64,000 bases of DNA from an uncultured bacterium (GTDB lineage: Bacteria; Cyanobacteriota; Vampirovibrionia; Gastranaerophilales; Gastranaerophilaceae): the NCBI GenBank assembly GCA_902777855.1, contig CACYVN010000007.1, positions 156,358-220,357 on the forward strand, given 5' to 3'. Of this stretch, positions 9,062-17,792 are shown piece by piece (positions within the stretch are counted from its first letter, which is position 1; every line of letters starts with the position of its first letter). The position numbers and the translations under genes were made by a program. Under the pieces are notes generated by a model that did no database searches, was not told where the DNA came from, and worked only from the letters and a program-made list of their open reading frames with translations.

Positions 9062-9844
9062 TTAAATAATATTAGCAAAACTCATAAAATATTGTTCAAT
9101 AACATTCATAAACATTGGCAAAATCCATACCATAATTGCGGCGCCCAAAACAGGTTTGAATAAGAAACTCAGTTGAAATACGTTTACCTGTGGTGCAGTT
9201 CTTGAAATTACGCCAAGAATAATATCCTGCGCAAGTGTTGCAAGTAATATTGGCGATGCAATTTGTAATCCCATATAAAGAGTGTTTGAGGATAATTTTA
9301 TTAGTAAATCCATGTTAGCGATTTTTGCAAGAGGAATATGGACAGCGTACAACGGAAAAATCTCAAAACTCCTCATGACGGCTTTGAAAAGCCAATATAC
9401 TCCTCCTACGTTTATAAATATCAAAATCCCCATAAGAGCGATTATGTTAGACAAAATTGATACCTGCCCGGAACTTGACGGATCAAGAGTTGTTGCGGAT
9501 GTTAATCCCATCTGCATATTTATCATTTCGGCACCGCAATCAACGGCAATTACAATTAATCTTGCCATATAGCCAATTATTGCTCCGACAACAAAATTTA
9601 AAAATACCGAAAGTATAAAAGAATCAGTGTTTTCTATTACCTGTTCGGGGGATAATAAGGGGGCAAAAACAAATGTCAATAGAATGGCAAATGATATCTT
9701 GACCATCCCGGGAATTTCTTTTCTGCAAAATATTGGCGCAAATCTGAAAAATCCGATTAAACGGCAGAATACTAAAAAGCCGGTCATAAAATAGGCATTT
9801 ACCTGTGGGAAAAGTTTCATTAATTCATTGAGTAAATTATCCAT
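9062..9844 (-). CDS. fliR: Flagellar biosynthesis protein FliR
   Basis: This is an inner-membrane part of the flagellar type III export gate (FliP-FliQ-FliR). The 260-residue protein has the typical series of hydrophobic segments. It also shows the family pattern near residue 15-50 (FLVFCRLIGFFRFAPIF), PGMVKISFAILLTF, and a QMGLTSATTLDPSSSGQVS region. It lies last in a minus-strand run fliN/Y-fliO-fliP-fliQ-fliR, 5 bases after fliQ, in the order usual for flagellar operons. flhB and flhA are not in the window. Confidence 0.92.
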   Translation of the reverse strand: MDNLLNELMKLFPQVNAYFMTGFLVFCRLIGFFRFAPIFCRKEIPGMVKISFAILLTFVFAPLLSPEQVIENTDSFILSVFLNFVVGAIIGYMARLIVIAVDCGAEMINMQMGLTSATTLDPSSSGQVSILSNIIALMGILIFINVGGVYWLFKAVMRSFEIFPLYAVHIPLAKIANMDLLIKLSSNTLYMGLQIASPILLATLAQDIILGVISRTAPQVNVFQLSFLFKPVLGAAIMVWILPMFMNVIEQYFMSFANII

Positions 9845-9849
9845 TCAGA

Positions 9850-10341
9850 CTATTGCCCCATAATTCTTTTTGTTTCAACAAAATCTGTCTTTGGCATAGG
9901 TGTTTTTTGAGCCGGAGTATACCTTTCTCTTTTATATTGGTCGATATAAGGTAATTTTCCCGGGTGCTTCATAATATAATCAACAGAATCGACATCTTTA
10001 AATCTGTCGTGCATTTCTTTCGCAAACGGAGTTGTATAGTGATGATAATTTGAATCAAGAACAAATTTTTCGTTGTGCGGAACCGTGTTAAAAGCGAGTA
10101 CCACTCCTTCTTGGAATAAATTAGTCAAAAGTTTGACAAATCCGACTCCGCCAATGCAGATGACAAGAAAAACACCCAAAATTTTTGGAGCTGCGGCAAT
10201 TGTTTGTTCCTGAACCTGGGTTACAGCCTGCAAAATACCGACAACAAGACCGATGCCTGCAGCACAAAGTACACAAGGCATTGAAATTGCTAACATTATT
10301 AAAAATCCTTTTGCCATATATTCAAGTAAAACTTCTAACAT
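9850..10341 (-). CDS. fliQ: Flagellar biosynthesis protein FliQ with an unusual C-terminal extension
   Basis: The first 88 residues are a normal FliQ: two membrane helices and the conserved segment GLVVGILQAVTQVQEQT. This small protein wraps the FliP/FliR export gate. FliQ is usually about 90 residues. Here another 75 follow (from about NTVPHNEKF to the end), hydrophilic, rich in Lys, Tyr and Pro, and without a recognised domain. The extension is in the same open frame with no sign of frameshift. The gene is 5 bases upstream of fliR but separated from fliP by a 114-base gap holding a repeat element. Confidence 0.9.
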   Translation of the reverse strand: MLEVLLEYMAKGFLIMLAISMPCVLCAAGIGLVVGILQAVTQVQEQTIAAAPKILGVFLVICIGGVGFVKLLTNLFQEGVVLAFNTVPHNEKFVLDSNYHHYTTPFAKEMHDRFKDVDSVDYIMKHPGKLPYIDQYKRERYTPAQKTPMPKTDFVETKRIMGQ

Positions 10342-10349
10342 TTATCTCT

Positions 10350-10445
10350 CCGTCATTCTGAGGCTTGCTATCGGTGAGATTCTTCGCTGATTTACACTCC
10401 CGAGCAAGCTGAAGAATCTCATTAAAACCTACTCAGAAAGACAAT
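10350..10445. repeat. Inverted repeat between fliP and fliQ
   Basis: The gap contains GAGATTCTTC (10376-10385) and its complement GAAGAATCTC (10411-10420). Outer words CGTCATTCTGAG and CTCAGAAAGAC are partly complementary. Similar 'GTCATTCTGAG...GAAGAATCTC' intergenic palindromes are widespread in bacteria. It interrupts an otherwise tight flagellar operon and may act as a transcript processing or attenuation site. Confidence 0.7.
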
Positions 10446-10455
10446 TCCATTATCG

Positions 10456-11094
10456 TCAGTTGTAACTTGATACTAATCCCTGTACTATAAGTGCCCATCC
10501 GTCAACCGCAATAAATATCAGCAGCTTAAACGGCATTGAAATAATCGTCGGGGACAGCATAAACATACCTAAAGCCAATAATATATTTGCGACGACAAGG
10601 TCTAATATTATAAATGGTACAAAAATTATAAAGCTTATTTCAAATGAAGTTTTGAGTTCGCTTATGATGTATGCGGGTGCAACTTCCCAGATAGACAAAT
10701 CATCAGGTGATTTTGGACGTACTTTGTGTGTCATATTGACAAAAAATTCCAAGTCTCCTTCTCTGGTTTGTTTTAACATAAATTCTTTCAATGGTTTTGA
10801 GCCCTCATTGAGTGCAAGTACCATATCGTGTTTTTCCTGATACGGCACAGAGCCCATATCATACATTTTTTGGAATGTTGAGCCCATTGTATAGAAGGTC
10901 AGAATCATTGAAAGACCTATAATTACCATTGCCGGTGGAACTTGTTGTGTTCCCATTGCAGTTTTAAGCATTGAAAATACAATTACAAATCTCAGAAAAC
11001 TTGTCATCGCACAGAACATAAACGGTAATAGCGAAAATACCGTCATAACAAGTAATATTTGAAGTATCGGATTTAATGCGTTTGATTGATCCAT
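10456..11094 (-). CDS. fliP: Flagellar biosynthesis protein FliP, lacking the usual signal peptide
   Basis: This is a core subunit of the flagellar export gate. The 212 residues begin directly at the mature-type sequence (LNPILQILLVMTVFSLLPF), followed by the FliP motifs FLRFVIVFSMLK and GTQQVPPAMVIIGLSMILT and a C-terminal ILLALGMFMLSP. Most FliP proteins are about 245 residues with a cleaved N-terminal signal peptide. Here none is encoded in frame upstream within the 12-base gap to the preceding gene, so the short form seems genuine. It is the third gene of the flagellar run. Confidence 0.93.
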   Translation of the reverse strand: MDQSNALNPILQILLVMTVFSLLPFMFCAMTSFLRFVIVFSMLKTAMGTQQVPPAMVIIGLSMILTFYTMGSTFQKMYDMGSVPYQEKHDMVLALNEGSKPLKEFMLKQTREGDLEFFVNMTHKVRPKSPDDLSIWEVAPAYIISELKTSFEISFIIFVPFIILDLVVANILLALGMFMLSPTIISMPFKLLIFIAVDGWALIVQGLVSSYN

Positions 11095-11106
11095 TTATTT
11101 TTCCTG

Positions 11107-11733
11107 TTAAATTTCGTTTACTTTATGTACTAATTCTTTTATTGTCGAAAATCCATGATTTTTGATTTCTCCGACTTCAATGGTTACATTTCTTCTTCGG
11201 GTCTGCATATATGAGCGTTGTCTGCGAAGTTCTCCGCCTTTTGGATTTTTATTACGTATAACTTCAAGATGTACAGTTTTGTCTTTTCCCCCTTCTATTT
11301 TTTGAGGAGAGGATTTTTTTGCAGGTTCAGGATTTTTTTTATTTCCATTTTTTAATTTTTTTGGAAATAATACATCCATATTTTTATTATCAATAGAATT
11401 TTTTACCTTTTCTAAATTAACAACAGAATTTTGGGGTAGTTGTACTGCCTTGTTATTTTCTGTTTTATCAGAGATGGTTTCATTTTGCCCGAGTTTTGAA
11501 ATAAGGGTTGTTTTATCAACATCTGATGCAATTAAAAATCTTTCATTACCCGCTTTGACAATCATAAGAGTTTTTCTTGGGCTTATGCTCATAGTTTCTT
11601 CAATACTTAATTCTTTTGTTTTTTTTGTTGAAGTGCTGATATTTGTCACTTTTTTATAAACAATCAGTGCCAGTCCTATCAGCCCGGACATTGCGAGAGT
11701 ATAAACAACAAAACTAATTATATAATGTGCCAT
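11107..11733 (-). CDS. fliO: FliO-like flagellar export accessory protein
   Basis: The 208-residue protein has a single N-terminal membrane helix (about 4-26), then a short beta-rich segment (SPRKTLMIVKAGNERFLIAS) that resembles the cytoplasmic FliO core, where 'k.l.vv..g....llg' is typical. A long basic tail follows. FliO helps assemble the FliP complex. The position directly before fliP supports the call, which would be weak on sequence alone. It begins 23 bases after the fliN/Y-like gene. Confidence 0.7.
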   Translation of the reverse strand: MAHYIISFVVYTLAMSGLIGLALIVYKKVTNISTSTKKTKELSIEETMSISPRKTLMIVKAGNERFLIASDVDKTTLISKLGQNETISDKTENNKAVQLPQNSVVNLEKVKNSIDNKNMDVLFPKKLKNGNKKNPEPAKKSSPQKIEGGKDKTVHLEVIRNKNPKGGELRRQRSYMQTRRRNVTIEVGEIKNHGFSTIKELVHKVNEI

Positions 11734-11756
11734 AATATTTGTACCTCGTTAAATTT

Positions 11757-12962
11757 TTATAAATTATCATCATCAAGTTCAAAGTCGCTGTAGTCAAAGT
11801 CTTCTTCACCTTCCCCTTCCTCTCCGGTTGGTTGGGTGGAACTTTGGGTTGTTGAAGTTTCTTCTTCATAATTTTCGTTTTCTTCAAAAGATTGTTCACT
11901 TTCTTCGTTCCCCGATTCTTCTCCTTGCGGAGCGGATGGTTTACTCTTTGCAATTACGTTATTGATTTTTACTCCGTAGCGGTCATTTACAATAACAAGT
12001 GTTCCGCTTGCTATTGGTTTGCCCTCAACTTTTAGGGTTACGTTATTGTCATAAAGAGAAGTTAAATCTACAACAAGTCCGTCTTCTATGCTTTTAAGCT
12101 CTGCAAGACTGACTTTTACAGCATCAAATTCCGCATTCATCTCAACTTCTATACTGTCCCATATATTACGAGCAGCCATATTTTCTCCTTCCGTATCATC
12201 TTCCTGAGGTATTAGTAAATCCATATTCGGATTAAGATTTAAATCTATAAGTTCATCCTGAATTGACAGTTGCATTTTATGAATATCACTGTTTTCAAAA
12301 ACGACAACGTCATCCTGTTCAAGACTTTTTATTTCATATAACGGGAATTTCATTTTTCCCATAATAACTTTCACAAAAATTTCACTGTCCGGGAAATCCG
12401 TATTGGCAAATGTTTTTCCCGAGGACTTAATTTGTTGGGGGGACAAAAGAGCCAATGGTAGTGTTACGATTATTTTTCCTGCAGATTTATTTTCAGGGTC
12501 AATATCTCTCAGAATAAATGTCATATTTATCATATCGAAATTAGTGCGTTTCAAAAGTTTGGGGTCAGGTTTGTTCATTTTTGGTTTTATTTCATCAAAA
12601 ATAAAACCGTTAAATGCAGTTATAATTTTTGCTTCAAGTTCGGATATTTTATTAATGTTAAACTTATTTTTTGATTTGCCCAAAACTTTTTCTAAAATGA
12701 CATCAATAGTTTTTTCCGTTAAACGGAAGAACATATCGTGTTCTTCGTCTATTTTGATTTTTGTAACAAAGCAGGACTCATTATTTAAAAGGCAATTGAT
12801 ATTTTTACTTAACCCAATAAATTTTATCTGGAAATTTTCCGTAAAGAAATCATCGCTTGCTTCCTGTAAAAGTTTAGAAAACGAATTTCGATACCAGCTG
12901 TATTCTCTTAACAACTCTTTTGTTGATATTGAGTCTTGTATATTATTGGTATTTACCGACAT
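11757..12962 (-). CDS. FliN/FliY-type flagellar motor switch protein
   Basis: The C-terminal part (about 270-345) is a clear SpoA domain as in FliN: VSLAELKSIEDGLVVDL, then VEGKPIASGTLVIVNDRYGVKI. The N-terminal 250 residues look like the middle domain of FliM/FliY (a pattern LTEKTIDVILEKVLG, then ISELEAKIITAFNGFIFDEI). The architecture is thus FliY-like and larger than plain FliN. The switch complex sets rotation direction and sits on the cytoplasmic C-ring. The last 60 residues are extremely acidic (Glu/Asp/Ser), which is uncommon. It is the first gene of the flagellar run. I cannot decide between fliN, fliM and fliY names. Confidence 0.8.
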   Translation of the reverse strand: MSVNTNNIQDSISTKELLREYSWYRNSFSKLLQEASDDFFTENFQIKFIGLSKNINCLLNNESCFVTKIKIDEEHDMFFRLTEKTIDVILEKVLGKSKNKFNINKISELEAKIITAFNGFIFDEIKPKMNKPDPKLLKRTNFDMINMTFILRDIDPENKSAGKIIVTLPLALLSPQQIKSSGKTFANTDFPDSEIFVKVIMGKMKFPLYEIKSLEQDDVVVFENSDIHKMQLSIQDELIDLNLNPNMDLLIPQEDDTEGENMAARNIWDSIEVEMNAEFDAVKVSLAELKSIEDGLVVDLTSLYDNNVTLKVEGKPIASGTLVIVNDRYGVKINNVIAKSKPSAPQGEESGNEESEQSFEENENYEEETSTTQSSTQPTGEEGEGEEDFDYSDFELDDDNL

Positions 12963-13102
12963 ACTACCCTTTAAGACTAAACTTCTTCACCCTGCCGCAT
13001 TAAACTTTTAATGATTTTGGCAAAAAAGTCACATTCCTCCATCAAAATTTTAGCAGATTATTTACAAAGAGGAAAATTCGTAATATATCGCAACTTTTTT
13101 AA

Positions 13103-13735
13103 TTAAAACAGAGTCAGTTGTTTCTCAAAATGTTTTTTCAGGAATGAAGGACGATGGTATTTACAAAGTCCGTATCTGTCAATGGCTTCAAGGTGTTCTT
13201 TTGTTAAATAACCTGCATTATGTTCCCACCCGTATTGAGGAAACTCTCTGTCAAGTTCTTCCATATATCTGTCTCTTGAGACCTTCGCAAGAATGCTTGC
13301 CGCGGCTATGGATGCGGATTTCCCGTCGCCTTTTATAATAAATTTCTGAGGGTAATTGTAATTTTTTATCAGTCTGTTACCATCTATTATTGTTAAAAAA
13401 TCAATTAATTCGGACTGTTTTATAACATTTTCACAGGCAAGTTTCATTGCTTTGAGAGAAGAATTTAAGATATTTATTTTTTCAATTTCTTCGACTTCAA
13501 TACAAACTGTTGAATTAACAGAATTATTAAGGATTATCTCGTATAAATCTTCTCTTGCGTTTTTTGAAAGCTTTTTTGAATCATTAAGTTTTTCAAGTTC
13601 TTTTTTTAGTTTGGAATTAATCCCCGGGAAATAAACGCAGGATGCAAAAACTCCGCCTGCGGCAGGTCCTCTGCCTGCCTCGTCCGTACCGATGATTACT
13701 CCTAATTTTTTGTCAAAACTAAATAAATTATTCAT
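13103..13735 (-). CDS. rnhB: Ribonuclease HII
   Basis: It cleaves RNA in RNA-DNA hybrids, including single misinserted ribonucleotides. The 210-residue protein has the metal-binding pair in GTDEAGRGPAAGG (Asp18-Glu19), the third acidic residue in TIIDGNR, and GDGKSASIAAASILAKVSRD, all standard for RNase HII. The product is cytoplasmic. The gene is preceded by about 40 bases from the GNAT gene and could be co-transcribed with it. Confidence 0.95.
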   Translation of the reverse strand: MNNLFSFDKKLGVIIGTDEAGRGPAAGGVFASCVYFPGINSKLKKELEKLNDSKKLSKNAREDLYEIILNNSVNSTVCIEVEEIEKINILNSSLKAMKLACENVIKQSELIDFLTIIDGNRLIKNYNYPQKFIIKGDGKSASIAAASILAKVSRDRYMEELDREFPQYGWEHNAGYLTKEHLEAIDRYGLCKYHRPSFLKKHFEKQLTLF

Positions 13736-13777
13736 ATATAAATTATATTACAAATCATTATTTATATAAAATATTGT

Positions 13778-14485
13778 TTATTGTTTTCCTACTCGTTCGT
13801 ACCAGTTATCAGTAAGTTTTTTGCCCAAATTTTTTTGCATAAGATCAACATATTCCGGATAATCTATCCTTATATCCGAAAGTTGTTTTATTGCATATTT
13901 TTGTGCATTATTTTTTGGATTCATTTTTTGAAATTTTAATTTTTCATAAAAAGCGGTTGATTCTTTATAAGCAACAAGAAATGCTTGCGAAAATCTCTCT
14001 TTTGATTCGCTGAGAACCTTTTTCAGTAATTTCTTACCTAAATTTTGACCTCTGTATTCGGGTAATACCGCAAGTCCATCAATATAAAGAGTATTATCAT
14101 CTTTCAAACGTTTTCCAAGATTTAATTTTCTTGTATATATTGCTCCCGCAATATTGTTGTTTTCATCTTTTGCAATTAAAACTGTTGTATCTTTTTCTTT
14201 AAAAAATTTTTTGTATTCTTTTATACTTGATTTTATGTAATCATCATAAACTTTTTGATCCAGAGTCGGTTTACGACATTTTACCCAGAACGGATGCGAG
14301 GATGTGTTTGCAAAAATATCCAGAAAAAATTCTCCGATTTGCTTGTAAATAGTTTTTTTATATCTTTCGTTGTAATTTATTTCATTGCAATAAAGAGTGC
14401 CTTTAGAAGTCTTTATTGTAAATGGCTTTATGGGGCAATTGCGGGATGAAAATGATATTGAATTATAGTTGTTATTTACTTGCAT
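13778..14485 (-). CDS. GNAT-family N-acetyltransferase
   Basis: An acetyl-CoA-binding GNAT fold is indicated by VLIAKDENNNIAGAIYTRKL and then LYIDGLAVLPEYRGQNLGKKLL, the motif A with R-G-Q-x-L-G (about residues 135-155). It ends with the typical STAFYEKLKFQKMN. The first 30 residues (ISFSSRN region) look like a separate low-complexity leader. The substrate is unknown. Length 235 is long for a minimal GNAT (about 150), with an N-terminal helical part before the domain. Confidence 0.8.
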   Translation of the reverse strand: MQVNNNYNSISFSSRNCPIKPFTIKTSKGTLYCNEINYNERYKKTIYKQIGEFFLDIFANTSSHPFWVKCRKPTLDQKVYDDYIKSSIKEYKKFFKEKDTTVLIAKDENNNIAGAIYTRKLNLGKRLKDDNTLYIDGLAVLPEYRGQNLGKKLLKKVLSESKERFSQAFLVAYKESTAFYEKLKFQKMNPKNNAQKYAIKQLSDIRIDYPEYVDLMQKNLGKKLTDNWYERVGKQ

Positions 14486-14553
14486 GCACTACTTTTAAAA
14501 TTCAAACATGTTATTTTTTGCTAATTTTTTAGTTCTTATGTTATACTAAACAT

Positions 14554-15825
14554 ATGGAAAATAAAATTAAAATCGGGTTAATTGGTTTAGGTACGGTAGG
14601 AAGCGGAGTTTATAAAACACTGCAAAACTTTGACAATATTGAAATTGTGAAAATTGCTGTCCACAATAAAAAGAAAAAAAGAAATATTGAAAATCTTGAT
14701 GAAAGTATCATAACAGATGATGCCTATGAAGTGGTCAATGACCCGCAAATACAAATTGTCGCTGAGCTCATTGGCGGAACAGAACCTGCTTTTGACCTTA
14801 TTAAAACTGCAATAAAAACCGGTAAACATATTGTTACTGCAAATAAAGAGCTTCTTGCAAAACATGGGGAAGAACTTTTTAATTTTGCGCAGGAGCACAA
14901 CAGAGTTGTTCTGTACGAAGCTGCAATTGCAGGCGGGATACCTTTAATTATGCCTGTGAAAACAATTCTTGCCGGTAATAAAATCAATAAAATTAAAGCG
15001 ATTTTAAATGGTACAACAAATTATATTTTAACAAAAATGGATGTTTTGGGTGCTTCTTATAATGATGTTTTGGTTGAAGCACAAGATTTGGGGTATGCCG
15101 AAACAAACCCGACGGGTGATGTTGAAGGTTTTGATGCTGCGTACAAAATCACTACTCTTGCTACTATTGCATTCGGGAAAAGAATTAAGTTTGAAAATGT
15201 TTATCGTGAAGGGATTACAAAAATTCTCCCCGAAGATATGAAAGCTGCAAATGAAATGGGGTATAAAATCAAACTGATTGCTTCTGCGGAATTAAATGAT
15301 GAAGGTCAGGCTGATGTCAGAGTTCACCCTATGCTTGTACCAAAATATAAAACATTGGCGCATATTGATTATGTAACAAATGCAGTTACTTTAAGCGGTC
15401 ATCCTGTAGGTGAGATTACTCTGTCAGGTCCGGGAGCCGGAGAATTTCCGACTGCAAGTTCGGTTGTGGGTGATATTCTGGCAATTGTATCTGAAATTGA
15501 CAAAAGTGATTACATTTTGCCTATGATGCGTTGTAATCACAATGAATACGCACAGATGATTGATATAACCGAAACTAAAAATAAATATTATTTATCCATA
15601 AAAGCAAAAAACAGAATGGGGGTAATCGGTTTAATCGGCACCGCTTGCGGAAATAACCATATAAGCGTAGAAAGTATTGTTCAAAAAGAACTCAAAGAAG
15701 ATTATGCGCAAATAACGGTTATCACTGAAATTTGCAAAGAAAAATCTATGCTCAAGCTAATTGAAGAATTAGAAAATAATGATAACATCTGGGGTGTCAA
15801 CAGCCTTATCAGAGTTTGGGTTTAA
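14554..15825 (+). CDS. hom: Homoserine dehydrogenase
   Basis: It reduces aspartate semialdehyde to homoserine in the threonine/methionine pathway. The 423 residues show an NAD(P)-binding start (IGLIGLGTVGSGVYK), the catalytic-domain signature LNGTTNYILTKM, GDVEGFDAAYKI, and a C-terminal ACT regulatory domain (about 345-420, KNRMGVIGLIGTACGNNHIS), which in relatives gives threonine feedback. Its pathway partner aspartokinase is 9 kb away on the other strand, and thrB/thrC are not here. Confidence 0.95.
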   Translation: MENKIKIGLIGLGTVGSGVYKTLQNFDNIEIVKIAVHNKKKKRNIENLDESIITDDAYEVVNDPQIQIVAELIGGTEPAFDLIKTAIKTGKHIVTANKELLAKHGEELFNFAQEHNRVVLYEAAIAGGIPLIMPVKTILAGNKINKIKAILNGTTNYILTKMDVLGASYNDVLVEAQDLGYAETNPTGDVEGFDAAYKITTLATIAFGKRIKFENVYREGITKILPEDMKAANEMGYKIKLIASAELNDEGQADVRVHPMLVPKYKTLAHIDYVTNAVTLSGHPVGEITLSGPGAGEFPTASSVVGDILAIVSEIDKSDYILPMMRCNHNEYAQMIDITETKNKYYLSIKAKNRMGVIGLIGTACGNNHISVESIVQKELKEDYAQITVITEICKEKSMLKLIEELENNDNIWGVNSLIRVWV

Positions 15826-15874
15826 TAATTTTAGGAACTATATAGGAGTTACTACAAAAATAAGTTAAAATCAG

Positions 15875-15957
15875 CACCCACCCCAACCCTCCCTCGTGAG
15901 GGAGGGAGAAATTTCAAATTGAACAGAATGTGAAATTTAGAAATTTGGGTGGGGGTG
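15875..15957. repeat. Nested palindromic element
   Basis: Outer arms CACCCACCCC (15875-15884) and GGGTGGGGGTG (15947-15957) enclose a perfect 9-bp hairpin CCCTCCCTC/GAGGGAGGG with a 2-nt loop (15887-15906) and a second weak dyad AAATTTCA/TGAAATTT. It lies between two convergent genes (hom and the pilin-like gene). No T-run follows, so it is a repeat element more than a classical terminator. Confidence 0.75.
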
Positions 15958-16021
15958 ATTCCCCGTAAGGGATATCCGTTTTACCAAAATTTTGTGGTAA
16001 ATAATATATAATTGCCTAATT

Positions 16022-17200
16022 TTATTTCCTTTCTTCTTCAGTAATTACATTTTGGCGATACCAATAATTGTAATCACTTGGAGAATCATTTTTATTTCTC
16101 GCCCAAATTTCTACAACTCCCTCTTTATTTATATTAATTGTATATCCGTATTTCCATTTATCATCAGTAGAATTTACTTTTATGTTATCAAAATCTATTC
16201 CTGAATCTTTTATAATTTGATTAATTTTTTCTCTTTGCCTATCCATTCGCTCACCTGTTTGAGACCAATAACTGTCAATAAAAGTCTTGGTCGCACGGAC
16301 ATTTCCTTCTCCATCTCCATATACAGTAAATTGGATAAAGTTTTTTTCAAATTCTAATTTACCATCTTTGAAAGCCTTATCAAAAGCATCTGCTATATTT
16401 TCCATATTATCAACATCGGCTCGCTTACGACCTTCGGGAGTAGATAAATCGTATTTTGACTGCGGAGCCGCTTCTTCTTTCCCGTTTCCGCCCAAAAATG
16501 CAGATAAAGAAGCATTTGTCGCAGGCTCAATCATTCCGTCATGAAATACGATAGGAAAAATGTCTCCCATACTTCCATTTGTCACTTTGCAAGTTATATT
16601 TGTTGAAATCGTTGTTGTTTCGTCAGCACAACTGACTTCATTATTTGGCGGATTTGGTCCGTTTACATCAATAAAGCCTAAACAATTTGCAAGCTTCCCG
16701 TTTGTCAGCATTTCTGTTGTAATGATATTCCCTGCTCCGACACCGCAGTCTTTTGCATTTGGGTTAAACGCAACAAAAGCACCGTCTGCGAAAGAAAAGA
16801 AAAGAAAATTGCTTATGCTAAAACTTGTAACAGTAGCATTATAAGGAGTTGTGTCGTTAATTCCTTTTACATTTCCATATTGCCCTATGTATGTTTGTGC
16901 TGAGAGCGTATTATTGAATAATCCGCATAGAGAATATTGACCTCCTGAAAGTGTATCACTTTTGCAGGTCGAATCTTCATTAATTTTTATAAGATTAGAA
17001 TAATCCATATCGTATTGAGCCTGAGCACTGATTGCAGCCTGATTTAGTGTAGATAAAGATTTTTTATACTGTGTAACAAATTTCTTTGAGTTTGAATTTT
17101 GTATTAGTGTGGGAATCGTTAAAGCTGCTACAATTCCAACTATACCTATAGTTATTAAAATCTCTGCTAATGTAAATGCTTTGTTTTCCACAGTTTTCAT
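16022..17200 (-). CDS. Type IV pilin-like / pseudopilin protein
   Basis: The N-terminus is a class III prepilin signal: a short leader MKTVENKA followed by FTLAEILITIGIVGIVAALT. The glutamate is at mature position 5, so cleavage and methylation by a prepilin peptidase are expected (the -1 residue is Ala instead of the usual Gly). The 392-residue length is about twice that of a major pilin, and the C-terminal half is a hydrophilic domain of unknown type. It is probably exposed at the surface through a type IV pilus or type II secretion machine, none of whose other genes are here. Many such genes per genome are usual in gut melainabacteria (from memory). Confidence 0.85.
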   Translation of the reverse strand: MKTVENKAFTLAEILITIGIVGIVAALTIPTLIQNSNSKKFVTQYKKSLSTLNQAAISAQAQYDMDYSNLIKINEDSTCKSDTLSGGQYSLCGLFNNTLSAQTYIGQYGNVKGINDTTPYNATVTSFSISNFLFFSFADGAFVAFNPNAKDCGVGAGNIITTEMLTNGKLANCLGFIDVNGPNPPNNEVSCADETTTISTNITCKVTNGSMGDIFPIVFHDGMIEPATNASLSAFLGGNGKEEAAPQSKYDLSTPEGRKRADVDNMENIADAFDKAFKDGKLEFEKNFIQFTVYGDGEGNVRATKTFIDSYWSQTGERMDRQREKINQIIKDSGIDFDNIKVNSTDDKWKYGYTININKEGVVEIWARNKNDSPSDYNYWYRQNVITEEERK

Positions 17201-17261
17201 AAATCACCCTATTTTTTGCTAATTTTATCATTTTATGATTAAATTTGTAAAGTATGAAATA

Positions 17262-17792
17262 TTATTTTTTATATCCGATATATGGTAAATTTCTGAATTT
17301 TTGATTGTAATCCAATCCGTATCCGACTACGAATTTATCATCAATTTCAAAACAGTAATAATCAGGTTCAATATCAACTTTTCTCGTAATTTTTTTATCC
17401 AGAAGCGAACAAAATTTCAAAGTTTTGACATGAAAATTCATATTTATAAAATCGACCAAAAATTTAGCCGTAAGACCGGTATCAACAATATCTTCTATAA
17501 TGAGAACATTTTTTCCGTTCAAATCCGGAAGTTTTATATCCACCGCATTAACTTTGCCTGAAGTTGTAGTTGATGAACCGTAACTTGACAAGCGAATAAA
17601 TTCCATTTTTAACGGCATATCTAAATGTCTTACCAAATCGACTGCAAAAACAACAGCCCCTTTCAATACGCATATTGCAATTACTTCTTCGCCTTTATAA
17701 AAACTGTTCAATTCCTGTCCAAGTTCTTTTATTCGTGTTTGTAACTGTTCTTCGCTGTATAAAACTTTCAAATCTTCTAATTTAATTTCCAT
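17262..17792 (-). CDS. hpt: Hypoxanthine phosphoribosyltransferase
   Basis: A purine salvage enzyme joining hypoxanthine or guanine to PRPP. The 176-residue length is normal. The PRPP-binding motif VLIIEDIVDTGLTA and the flexible-loop region RLSSYGSSTTTSGKV are present, as is the early VAICVLKGAVVFAVDL pattern. Its start overlaps the end of tilS by 11 bases, the same hpt-tilS neighbourhood known from Firmicutes. Last gene of a seven-gene minus-strand operon. Confidence 0.93.
   Translation of the reverse strand: MEIKLEDLKVLYSEEQLQTRIKELGQELNSFYKGEEVIAICVLKGAVVFAVDLVRHLDMPLKMEFIRLSSYGSSTTTSGKVNAVDIKLPDLNGKNVLIIEDIVDTGLTAKFLVDFINMNFHVKTLKFCSLLDKKITRKVDIEPDYYCFEIDDKFVVGYGLDYNQKFRNLPYIGYKK

Noticed and set aside
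15875-15957. Ordinary terminator of hom
   Set aside because: Strong stem but no T-run, and the nested outer arms fit a repeat element better.
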